Translations under genes and position numbers: made by a program
The notes under the pieces: generated by a model
Seen by the model: the letters and a program-made list of their open reading frames with translations, nothing else
Databases searched by the model: none
What the model was told of the DNA's origin: nothing
Origin: Pseudomonadota bacterium
GTDB lineage: Bacteria; Pseudomonadota; Alphaproteobacteria; Rhizobiales; Rhizobiaceae
Reading direction: 5' to 3'
Assembly: GCA_023428515.1 (NCBI GenBank)
Contig: JAEYXI010000531.1
Span: 1 to 10,320, forward strand
Length of the DNA stretch: 10,320 nt
Part shown: one piece after another, positions 1 to 6,184 of the stretch
How the letters are laid out: the number at the start of each line of letters is the position of its first letter
How positions within the stretch are numbered: the first letter of the stretch is position 1

Positions 1-342
1 GCGAATATCTTTCCCTGCGAGGTTGCTGGCGTCGAGAATGACGTTGCCACGGTGAAGCTCGATAGCCTGACGCTGAAGCTTCCTGCACGCGGCTTCGGCC
101 CAGGCCCGGCGAAGCTCGCCGCACGGCCGAACCGCCTCGTCCTTCATCCAGCGGGTACCGGGAACACGCTGCCTGCGACGATCGAGAAGGCGACCTATGT
201 CGGCAGCCACCTCGAATTCATCCTGTCGACATCGCTCGGCAACGCCTTCGTCGTGTCGCCCGACGTCGATGCGCCCTTCGAGGCCGGCCAGGCCGTCGGC
301 CTCGGCTTCCCGGCACGAGGGCCTGTGCTCATCTCGGCGTAG
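1..342 (+). CDS. ABC transporter ATP-binding protein, C-terminal TOBE domain (5' partial)
   Basis: The reading frame is open from base 1 to a TAG at 340-342, so this is the 3' end of a longer gene cut by the window edge; 113 codons are visible. The translation reads as a TOBE_2 domain, the C-terminal regulatory and substrate-sensing barrel of PotA/FbpC/UgpC-type import ATPases. It has an N-terminal beta-rich stretch, a central ARPNRLVL segment (the usual RPE-type turn), a YVGSHLEF segment matching the conserved 'yLGs' strand, and a closing strand before the stop. Walker and signature motifs would lie upstream, outside the window, so the ATPase assignment rests on the TOBE domain alone. Substrate cannot be told; polyamine, iron or sugar importers are all possible. 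An internal GTG at 52 could start a short ORF, but homology-like sequence continues upstream of it. The gene converges on the phosphatase gene, with 9 bp between stops. Confidence 0.75.
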   Translation, partial: ANIFPCEVAGVENDVATVKLDSLTLKLPARGFGPGPAKLAARPNRLVLHPAGTGNTLPATIEKATYVGSHLEFILSTSLGNAFVVSPDVDAPFEAGQAVGLGFPARGPVLISA

Positions 343-351
343 GAGAAAAAA

Positions 352-1149
352 TCAGCCTTTGAGACCGAACGGTCCGGCACAGAGCGCATAGATCTCGTCG
401 AAGACGTCAACGCCCCCCGCGACCACCACCGTCCCCTGCGACAGCACGGTCTGCGAATCCGGCTCGATGATCCGGCCGCCCGCTTCCTCGATCAGAAGAA
501 GACCCGCGATGCAGTCCCACGCATTCATGTGGTTCTCGATGTAGCCGATCAGCCTGCCCGACGCGACATAGGCGAGCATGAGGGCGCCCGACGCGTTGCG
601 GAAGAACACACCGCCCTTGCCGAGCAGGTCCTTGATGATGCCGGGCACGGCAAGGGTTTCGCGGCGATTGGAGAAGCCGACACCGAGCGAGCCGTCGCCG
701 AGGCTTTTCGAGACGCTCGCCTTGATCGGCTTGCCGTTGAGAAAGGCACCGCCGCCCTTCTCGCCGTAAAAGGTCTCGCCGGTCGAAGGCTCGTGGATCA
801 CGCCGGTGACCGTCACCCCATCCTTGGCGCAGGCGATCACCACGCACCAGGCCGGAATGGCCTTCACGAAATTCGCCGTGCCGTCGATCGGATCGATCAC
901 CCAGTCGTAGCCGGTCGAGCCCTTCTTCGGCGCATGCTCCTCGCCGACAATGCCGTCGTCCGGATAGACCTTGGCGATCTCGGCGCGGACGAACAGTTCG
1001 ACCTCGCGGTCCGCTTCCGAGACCATGTCCTGATGGCCCTTGCTCTCGATGGTCAGCGAATCGAGCTTCCTGAAGAACTCCATGCCGAGTTTTCCGGCGC
1101 GCTCGGCAAGCTCGCGGGCAAAGATCAGGCGTTCGCTGTGGCTGGTCAT
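352..1149 (-). CDS. Inositol monophosphatase family protein
   Basis: This 265-residue protein has the usual family length and carries both signature motifs of the Mg2+-dependent, Li+-sensitive IMPase/FBPase/HisN superfamily. Visible elements are DMVSEADREVE at residues 41-51, the metal-ligand Glu in GEEH at 69-72, the core motif DPIDGTANF at 86-94 (two metal-binding Asp, D86 and D89) and the C-terminal motif WDCIAG at 211-216 (D212, third metal site). It should be a cytosolic phosphomonoesterase. The true substrate (myo-inositol-1-phosphate, histidinol-phosphate, 3'-phosphoadenosine 5'-phosphate or another) cannot be read from motifs. It starts at ATG 1149 with only a weak ribosome-binding site (CGGA). 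A perfect 20-bp palindrome lies 31 bp upstream. Its functional relation to the ectoine genes is unclear; it probably belongs to the flanking region. Confidence is high for the family and low for substrate. Confidence 0.9.
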   Translation of the reverse strand: MTSHSERLIFARELAERAGKLGMEFFRKLDSLTIESKGHQDMVSEADREVELFVRAEIAKVYPDDGIVGEEHAPKKGSTGYDWVIDPIDGTANFVKAIPAWCVVIACAKDGVTVTGVIHEPSTGETFYGEKGGGAFLNGKPIKASVSKSLGDGSLGVGFSNRRETLAVPGIIKDLLGKGGVFFRNASGALMLAYVASGRLIGYIENHMNAWDCIAGLLLIEEAGGRIIEPDSQTVLSQGTVVVAGGVDVFDEIYALCAGPFGLKG

Positions 1150-1180
1150 CGGATTCCGCTGCCGGTCGAAAGGATTTCAC

Positions 1181-1200
1181 CGCAGTGCGAACGCACTGCG
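1181..1200. repeat. Perfect 20-bp palindrome upstream of the IMPase-family gene
   Basis: CGCAGTGCGAACGCACTGCG is two 9-bp arms around a 2-base AA centre, perfectly complementary. It sits 31 bp upstream of the phosphatase ATG (1149) and 76 bp beyond the stop of the small gene at 1277, in a 127-bp intergenic gap. Neither strand shows a T-run next to it, so it does not look like a Rho-independent terminator of the small gene. An operator for a dimeric regulator, or a structured 5' leader of the phosphatase mRNA, fits the position better. Function is inferred; the palindrome itself is directly seen. Confidence 0.7.
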
Positions 1201-1276
1201 CGCACCTTCATAGGCAAGTCGCACGGCTTAGGAAAGAGCAGCCTCGTTAACCAGCCGACAGCCCAGGCGAAATCTA

Positions 1277-1486
1277 TCAGGCGGCGCTCTTTTCGCTCGG
1301 GCGGGTGGTCTTCGCAGCGAGATACATCAGGCTGTAGCTAGCCATGTTGCGATCCCATCCGGCCTTGACAGCTAGATCAAGCATCGCCTCGAGATGCGGC
1401 CTCAGCGCTTCTCGACACTCCGTCTCGTAGCTGGAATGTCTGATCGTGTTTTTCGGCTTTTCGACGACTGGTTCTCTGATCAACAT
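1277..1486 (-). CDS. Small hypothetical protein (69 aa), unrecognised
   Basis: The frame from ATG 1486 to TGA 1277 encodes 69 residues with a mixed, protein-like composition, unlike the Arg/Ala/Pro-rich shadow frames around it. After a basic N-terminus (MLIREPVVEKPKN) come two probable amphipathic helices: ECREALRPHLEAMLDLAVKA (residues 23-42) and NMASYSLMYLAAK (47-59), joined by a GWDR turn. There is no signal peptide or membrane segment. It resembles short conserved proteins of unknown function seen in rhizobia, but I cannot name a family. The same frame stays open upstream to 2386, but that part overlaps the MFS gene in another frame and is not credible. A CTTGAC-N17-TAGACA promoter candidate lies 39 bp upstream, giving a leader of roughly 30 nt. 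No clear Shine-Dalgarno sequence precedes the ATG. Function unknown. Confidence 0.6.
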   Translation of the reverse strand: MLIREPVVEKPKNTIRHSSYETECREALRPHLEAMLDLAVKAGWDRNMASYSLMYLAAKTTRPSEKSAA

Positions 1487-1524
1487 GGTATGCACTGCAA
1501 CTGACTTAGGGGAAGTTATGAGGC

Positions 1525-1553
1525 TGTCTAACCCTATTGGACTGCCCGTCAAG
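1525..1553 (-). promoter_or_regulatory. Candidate promoter for the 69-aa gene
   Basis: On the minus strand CTTGAC (1553-1548) is separated by exactly 17 bp from TAGACA (1530-1525). The -35 matches the alphaproteobacterial CTTGAC form perfectly; the -10 is a poor match to TATAAT/CTATAT. Predicted transcription start is near 1518, about 30 nt before the ATG at 1486. It is in the 146-bp gap between the MFS stop and the small gene. Proposed by eye only. Confidence 0.35.
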
Positions 1554-1632
1554 CGCTGCTGCGATATGCAGCCCGGTCCTCCACACATTCCTGCTGCAGA
1601 GGACAGACCGTGACGCCTGAAAGCGCTTGGCG

Positions 1633-2862
1633 CTACGCAGCCTGCGGTCGCGGAGCACCGGACTTCCAAAGCAGCATGAAGGCTATCGCCATATTGAGCA
1701 GGTTCCAGGCGATGCCGTTCAAGAATGCCGCCGCATAGGAGCCGGTCAGGTCGTAGATCCAGCCCGACATCCAGCCGCCCAGCGCCATGCCCGCAATCGT
1801 GGCGAGGATCACGATGCCGATGCGTTGGCCGGCCTCCGCCGCCGGCATGTATTCGCGCACGATGATCGCATAGGCGGGCACGATACCGCCCTGTGAAAGG
1901 CCGAACACCAGGGATACGACATAGAGCGAGACGAGCCCGTCGAACGGAATGTAGAGGAACAGCGACAGGCACTGCAGCGTCGATCCGACCAGCAGTGTCT
2001 TCACGCCGCCGATCCTGTCGGCGAGGAAGCCGGAGGCCAGCCGGCTGACCACGCCTGCGGCCAGCATGATCGACAGCATCTCGCCGCCGCGCGCCACGCC
2101 GTAGCCGAGGTCGACGCAATAGGCGACGATATGCACCTGCGGCATCGACATGGCGACGCAGCAGCCGAGCCCGGCAACCACCAGCAATGCCTGCAGCGCG
2201 CCGGGCGACAGCGAGATCGGCTGCACAGGCCGTATCGCGCTCACGCCATGCACCGCCCCGTGTGGACGCTCGCGTCTGAGCATCAGCGCCAGCGGCGCCA
2301 TAGTGGCCAGGCAGATTACGCCGCTCGCCAAATAGACGAAGCGCCAACCGCCGTGATCCATCATGTAGGGAATGATGATCGGCCACAGCGTGCCGGCAAG
2401 ATAGTTGCCGGCTGCTGCGATGGCCACGGCCACACCACGCCGGCGCTCGAACCAGTGGGATATGTCGGCCATCAGTGGACCGAAGATCACCGATGAACCA
2501 AGTCCGATGATTACATGCACCAGCGTGAACTGGACGATCGACGTCACCATCGAGGCCAGTGCGAATCCAACCGCCAGCACCAGCGAGGCAATCAACGCCG
2601 GCTTCCAGTAGCCGACGCGGTCGACCGCCCGTCCGACGAAGACGTTACCCAGCGCGAAACCCACCATCGTCGCCGTATAGGGCAGGGATGCCTCGGCGCG
2701 CCCTGCGCCGAACTCGGCCTGCACTGCCGGCAGCACGACGATGACCGCCCACATGCCGACGCCGCCAATGGTGGCCAGCACGGTGCCGATAGCAAGCCTT
2801 GCCCAGGCATAGGCGCCGTCTATGTCGGCCTGTTCGCCGCGCCCTGTCAGCAGAAAGGTCAA
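1633..2862 (-). CDS. MFS transporter, monocarboxylate/oxalate-formate-like (candidate ectoine-pathway transporter)
   Basis: This 409-residue, 12-helix-type inner-membrane protein has two MFS halves. The motif-A loop GRAVDRVGYWKP (77-88) follows helix 2. HWFERRRGVAVAIAAAGNY (136-154) is the loop typical of the MCT/OFA branch, and the second-half motif is ASGFLADRIGG (276-286). A hydrophilic central linker spans about 196-218. It is the last gene of the leftward eut unit, 95 bp after eutE, and no other transporter lies between eutB and this gene, so import of ectoine/hydroxyectoine or movement of a pathway acid is plausible. That is inference; motifs do not set substrate or direction. The only usable start before helix 1 is TTG 2862: an in-frame TAG lies at 2880-2878, and there is no ATG or GTG before the first helix. 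Ribosome-binding signal is weak, so expression may depend on readthrough from eutE. A C-terminal GAPRPQAA tail ends the protein. Confidence 0.9.
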   Translation of the reverse strand: MTFLLTGRGEQADIDGAYAWARLAIGTVLATIGGVGMWAVIVVLPAVQAEFGAGRAEASLPYTATMVGFALGNVFVGRAVDRVGYWKPALIASLVLAVGFALASMVTSIVQFTLVHVIIGLGSSVIFGPLMADISHWFERRRGVAVAIAAAGNYLAGTLWPIIIPYMMDHGGWRFVYLASGVICLATMAPLALMLRRERPHGAVHGVSAIRPVQPISLSPGALQALLVVAGLGCCVAMSMPQVHIVAYCVDLGYGVARGGEMLSIMLAAGVVSRLASGFLADRIGGVKTLLVGSTLQCLSLFLYIPFDGLVSLYVVSLVFGLSQGGIVPAYAIIVREYMPAAEAGQRIGIVILATIAGMALGGWMSGWIYDLTGSYAAAFLNGIAWNLLNMAIAFMLLWKSGAPRPQAA

Positions 2863-2957
2863 GATCGTCGATTCCGGCTACGTGTCTGCCGCACCACTAT
2901 CGACCCATTCGCAGCGTGCATGCTCGGCCACCGCAGGCAATCGATGGCACCAGCGGC

Positions 2958-3953
2958 TCAGCCATCCACCGTCGCTATGACCGCAACGCAATCTCCGGGC
3001 TTCACCAGACCCGGGAAATGGCGCGCAGCCAACATGCCGGTCAGCTTCGCCTTGACCTCTTGCGGCGCAATGCCGGTGCGGCCGGTCGAATGGATGCGTG
3101 CGATCACCTGGCCGTCCTCGACCTTCTCGCCAAGATCGACCATGGTCTCGATCATGCCGTTTTCCTCGGCGAAAGAGAAGCAATCGCCGGACGGCATGTC
3201 GAGCCAGCGAGTCTCGTTCCTCTCGACCGTGCCGGAAACGATGCCGGCATGGCGCAACAGATTCATCGCACCGCGCCTGGCAATCCTCACCGTTTCCGCT
3301 CGCGACGTGCCGCCTCCGCCGAGTTCCGTCGTCACGAACATCTTGCCCATCTCCTCGGCAGCGGTGTCGTAGAGACCAACGGCGTCAATTTCGATCATCT
3401 TCATCGACCAAGGCGCGGAGAACGCCTCCACCGCCGCAAAAGCCTTCGCTTCCAGTTGCTTGTCGGGAAGCATATGCGCCGCCGCGAAAGGCACGAAGTC
3501 GAGCGTCCTGCCGCCCGAATGGAAGTCGAGCACTATGTCGGCGCGAGGAAGCAATTCACATTGAAAATAGTCGGCGATCTTCTCGGTCACCGTGCCATCC
3601 GGACGACCCGGAAAGCTCCGGTTCATGTTGCCCTTGTCGATCGGCGAAGTGCGTGTCCCCGCCAGGAAGGCCGGGTAGTTCATCGCCGGCACGATGATTA
3701 CCGTGCCCGACACTTGCTCCAGGTCCAGCGTGCGCGCCAATTCGTAGAGCGCCAGCGGTCCCTCATACTCGTCGCCATGATTGCCGCCGGTGAAGAGCGC
3801 GGTGGGGCCTTTGCCGTTCCTGATCACCGCTATCGGGATCATCACCGACCCCCAGGCGGAATCGTCGCGGCTGTAGGGCAGGCGCAGAAAACCATGCTGC
3901 GACCCGTCGCGGTCGAAATCGACGGTAGGAACGATGGGCGAAGGTCTTGTCAT
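2958..3953 (-). CDS. doeB: N-alpha-acetyl-L-2,4-diaminobutyrate deacetylase (DoeB/EutE)
   Basis: This 331-residue cytosolic zinc hydrolase belongs to the succinylglutamate desuccinylase/aspartoacylase branch of the M14 metallopeptidase fold. It removes the acetyl group from N-alpha-acetyl-L-2,4-diaminobutyrate, the product of the ectoine hydrolase encoded immediately upstream, giving 2,4-diaminobutyrate. Visible active-site parts are GGNHGDEYEG at 56-65 (zinc ligands H59 and E62), DKGNMNRSFPG at 106-116 (R112, substrate carboxylate), DFHSGG at 143-148 (H145, third zinc ligand) and TTELGGGG at 208-215 (E210, general base). The C-terminal beta-rich part (about 250-331) matches the family's small domain. 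Assignment to DoeB/EutE over generic AstE/AspA enzymes rests on overall sequence feel plus the position 18 bp after eutD/doeA. Start ATG 3953 has a weak AGGCGG ribosome-binding site. In this pathway DoeA and DoeB are known to act together. Confidence 0.93.
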   Translation of the reverse strand: MTRPSPIVPTVDFDRDGSQHGFLRLPYSRDDSAWGSVMIPIAVIRNGKGPTALFTGGNHGDEYEGPLALYELARTLDLEQVSGTVIIVPAMNYPAFLAGTRTSPIDKGNMNRSFPGRPDGTVTEKIADYFQCELLPRADIVLDFHSGGRTLDFVPFAAAHMLPDKQLEAKAFAAVEAFSAPWSMKMIEIDAVGLYDTAAEEMGKMFVTTELGGGGTSRAETVRIARRGAMNLLRHAGIVSGTVERNETRWLDMPSGDCFSFAEENGMIETMVDLGEKVEDGQVIARIHSTGRTGIAPQEVKAKLTGMLAARHFPGLVKPGDCVAVIATVDG

Positions 3954-3971
3954 GTTGCCGCCTGCCGATAC

Positions 3972-5150
3972 CTAGTCTTTCGCCACCAGCTTCCGCGGCA
4001 CATTTGCCAGGCACTCGACCCCAGTCTCTGTGATCAGGATGGATTCAGTGATCTCGAGGCCCATCGTTTCCAGCCAGAGGCCAGTCATGAAATGGAAGGT
4101 CATGCCGGGTTTCAGTTCGGTGCGGTCGCCGGGGCGCAGGCTCATCGTACGCTCGCCCCAGTCCGGCGGATAGGAAAGGCCGATCGGATAGCCGGTACGA
4201 TTGTCCTTCACGATGCCGTATTTCTTCAGAACTGCGAAGAAGGCGTTGGCAATGTCCTCGCAACGGTTGCCGGGCTTCGCCGCCTCCAGCCCTGCCTCCA
4301 TGCCTTCGAGCGTCGCTTTCTCGGCGTCGAGAAACGCCTGCGTGGGCTTGCCTAGGAACACCGTCCGCGACAAAGGGCAGTGATAGCGATTGTAGCAGCC
4401 GGCAATCTCGAAGAACGTTCCCTCGCCCGCCTTCATCGGCTGGTCGTCCCAGGTCAGATGCGGCGCAGAGGCGTCTGCTCCCGATGGCAGCAGCGGCACG
4501 ATCGCCGGATAATCGCCGCCAATGCCATCCACTCCGCGCGTGCCGGCATCGTAGATTTCGGCAACCAGATCGCATTTGCGCATTCCGACTTCGACCTTGT
4601 CGACGATGCGCCGGTGCATGGCTTCCACGATGCGCGCCGCCTTTCGCATGTAGTCGATCTCGGTCGGGCTTTTGATCGCCCGCTGCCAATTGACCAGTGC
4701 CGTAGCGTCGACGAACCGCGCATTGGGCAGATGCTTCTGCAACGAGGCAAAGGCAGCGGCGGAGAACCAGTAATTGTCCATCACGACGCCGATGACGAAC
4801 TTGCCCCAGCCGCGCGCGACCAAGATCTCGGCCAGATAGTCCATCGGATGCCGCTCAGTCGACTGCACGTAATTGTCCGCGTAACCGACGATGCTGTCGT
4901 GGCCCAGATAGGCGGTGCGCTTCGCGCCATTCACATCCTGCGCGCGGCCATACCAGACAGGTTCGCCGACCGGCGGCACGATCACGGCCTGATGCACGTA
5001 GAACGACCAGCCGTCATATCCGGTCAGCCATGCCATGTTGGAGGGATCGCTGATGATCAGGAGTTCGACGCCCTTTGCGTCCATCGCCTTCCTGGTCTTG
5101 GCCAGGCGGTCGGCATATTCCTCACGCGAGAATTTCAGGTTCGGCTGCAT
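3972..5150 (-). CDS. doeA: Ectoine hydrolase (DoeA/EutD), M24/creatinase fold
   Basis: This 392-residue protein has a creatinase-type N-terminal domain (about 1-160, with SDPSNMAWLTGYDGWSF at 34-50) and a pita-bread M24 domain (about 165-385). It hydrolyses the ectoine ring to N-alpha-acetyl-L-2,4-diaminobutyrate, the first step of ectoine use, and is expected to act on hydroxyectoine too. M24 metallopeptidases hold two metals through Asp, Asp, His, Glu, Glu. Here the equivalent spots read FFEIAG (247-251), HCPLSRT (257-263), YPIGLSYPPDWGE (321-333) and TFHFMTG (351-357); only the last region, LEITES (365-370), keeps an acidic ligand-like residue. This loss fits the metal-independent creatinase-like chemistry of ectoine hydrolases, not an aminopeptidase. 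Start ATG 5150 has a good AAGGA ribosome-binding site 6 nt upstream. It lies 41 bp after eutC and 18 bp before eutE. Confidence 0.95.
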   Translation of the reverse strand: MQPNLKFSREEYADRLAKTRKAMDAKGVELLIISDPSNMAWLTGYDGWSFYVHQAVIVPPVGEPVWYGRAQDVNGAKRTAYLGHDSIVGYADNYVQSTERHPMDYLAEILVARGWGKFVIGVVMDNYWFSAAAFASLQKHLPNARFVDATALVNWQRAIKSPTEIDYMRKAARIVEAMHRRIVDKVEVGMRKCDLVAEIYDAGTRGVDGIGGDYPAIVPLLPSGADASAPHLTWDDQPMKAGEGTFFEIAGCYNRYHCPLSRTVFLGKPTQAFLDAEKATLEGMEAGLEAAKPGNRCEDIANAFFAVLKKYGIVKDNRTGYPIGLSYPPDWGERTMSLRPGDRTELKPGMTFHFMTGLWLETMGLEITESILITETGVECLANVPRKLVAKD

Positions 5151-5191
5151 GCGAATTCCTTGTTGATCGGCGATCCGCCATCGATGTGAAG

Positions 5192-6184
5192 TCAGCTTTC
5201 GAATACGGTCCCGACATTTGCCGCTCGTGCCCGATCCCGGGCTAGCGTGGCGATTGCCGTGTCCTGCACGCCGGTGCCGGTGAGATCCGCGACCGTGACG
5301 TCCTGCGAAGATCGACGGCCCGGCCTAGCGCCGGCGACGATCTCGCCGAGTTCGGCCACTTCCACCTCGGCGCCGAACAATCCGGCCTCGATCGCATGAT
5401 GCAACTCGCCGAGCCTGCGCGTCTGCTTTGCGCTGTCGGCGACGTAAAGGTCCGCCATCTTGAGGATCGCCGGCGCCACCTCGTTCTTGTGCTCGGCGTC
5501 GGAACCCATGGCAGTGATGTGCTGGCCGTCCGAGACGAAGCCGGGCAGCAACAGCGGCTCGGTGGACGGCGTGGTGGTAACGATGATATCTGCACCGGCC
5601 GCCGCGTTTCCTGCATCCTTCTCCGCACGCACTGAAATTCCCAGCCGGCCACCAAGTTCGGCAGCGGTGCTCTCGGCCCTGCCATGGTCACGTGCCCAGA
5701 TACGCGCTTCGCGGATCGGCCGCACAAGCGTCAGCGCCTCGAGTTGCAGCCGTGCCTGTGCGCCCGCGCCGTAGATCGCCGCGACGCCAGCGTCCTCTCT
5801 CGCCAGATGTTTCGCCGCCACTGCGCCGGCCGCCGCCGTACGCACGTCGGTCAGATAGCCATTGTCGAGCAGCAGCGCTTCGACAAGTCCGGTTTTCGCG
5901 GAGAGCAGCACCATAAGCCCGTTGGTGCTCGGCAATCCGAGCTTGGGATTGTCGAAGAAGCCAGGACTGACCTTGATGGCGAAGCCGTCGAGCCCCGGCA
6001 CATAGGCCGTCTTCACATCCACCTCGCCGCGATGCTCGGGAATATCGAGCCGCATGATCGGCGGCATGGCGACGGGCTGCGTCGCAAGTGCACGGAATGC
6101 TCCTTCTACGCAGGCGACGGCGTCGAGATCGAGCTTCACGATCTGCCTGAGATCGGCCTCCGTGAGGATCGTTATCCGGCTCAT
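5192..6184 (-). CDS. eutC: Ectoine utilization protein EutC, ornithine cyclodeaminase/mu-crystallin family
   Basis: This 330-residue NAD(P)-binding protein of the ornithine cyclodeaminase/alanine dehydrogenase family is thought to work with EutB on the hydroxyectoine-derived intermediate; its exact reaction is not settled. Visible features are AIKVSP at 69-74 (K71, substrate-binding Lys), DVRTAA at 113-118 (R115), the Rossmann motif YGAGAQA at 138-144, TTTPS at 203-207, GSDAEHKNE at 227-235 (D229, matching the catalytic Asp of cyclodeaminases) and DLTGTGVQD at 300-308. The frame extends upstream to 6223, but I chose ATG 6184: it begins at the family's normal N-terminus (MSRITILTEADL), has a strong GGGGAG ribosome-binding site 6 nt away inside eutB, and overlaps the eutB stop as ATGA (6184-6181). 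That overlap indicates translational coupling with eutB. Confidence 0.9.
   Translation of the reverse strand: MSRITILTEADLRQIVKLDLDAVACVEGAFRALATQPVAMPPIMRLDIPEHRGEVDVKTAYVPGLDGFAIKVSPGFFDNPKLGLPSTNGLMVLLSAKTGLVEALLLDNGYLTDVRTAAAGAVAAKHLAREDAGVAAIYGAGAQARLQLEALTLVRPIREARIWARDHGRAESTAAELGGRLGISVRAEKDAGNAAAGADIIVTTTPSTEPLLLPGFVSDGQHITAMGSDAEHKNEVAPAILKMADLYVADSAKQTRRLGELHHAIEAGLFGAEVEVAELGEIVAGARPGRRSSQDVTVADLTGTGVQDTAIATLARDRARAANVGTVFES

Noticed and set aside
529..1341. A 270-codon + strand open frame antisense to the IMPase-family gene
   Set aside because: The minus-strand frame carries the full phosphatase motif set; this one is a compositional shadow without motifs.
1551..1632. Hairpin-like AAGCGCTT and CTGCAG palindromes after the MFS stop as a terminator
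   Set aside because: Stems are only 4-8 bp, without a following T-run on the minus strand.
1277..2386. A 369-codon minus-strand frame that would join the small gene to an upstream extension
   Set aside because: From 1633 to 2386 it overlaps the MFS gene in another frame and has Arg/Gly-rich shadow composition; only the last 69 codons from ATG 1486 look real.
2799..4355. A 518-codon + strand open frame antisense to eutE/doeB and eutD/doeA
   Set aside because: It is rich in Arg, His and Pro with no recognisable domain and runs opposite two well-supported enzymes; it is a by-product of high GC and codon bias.
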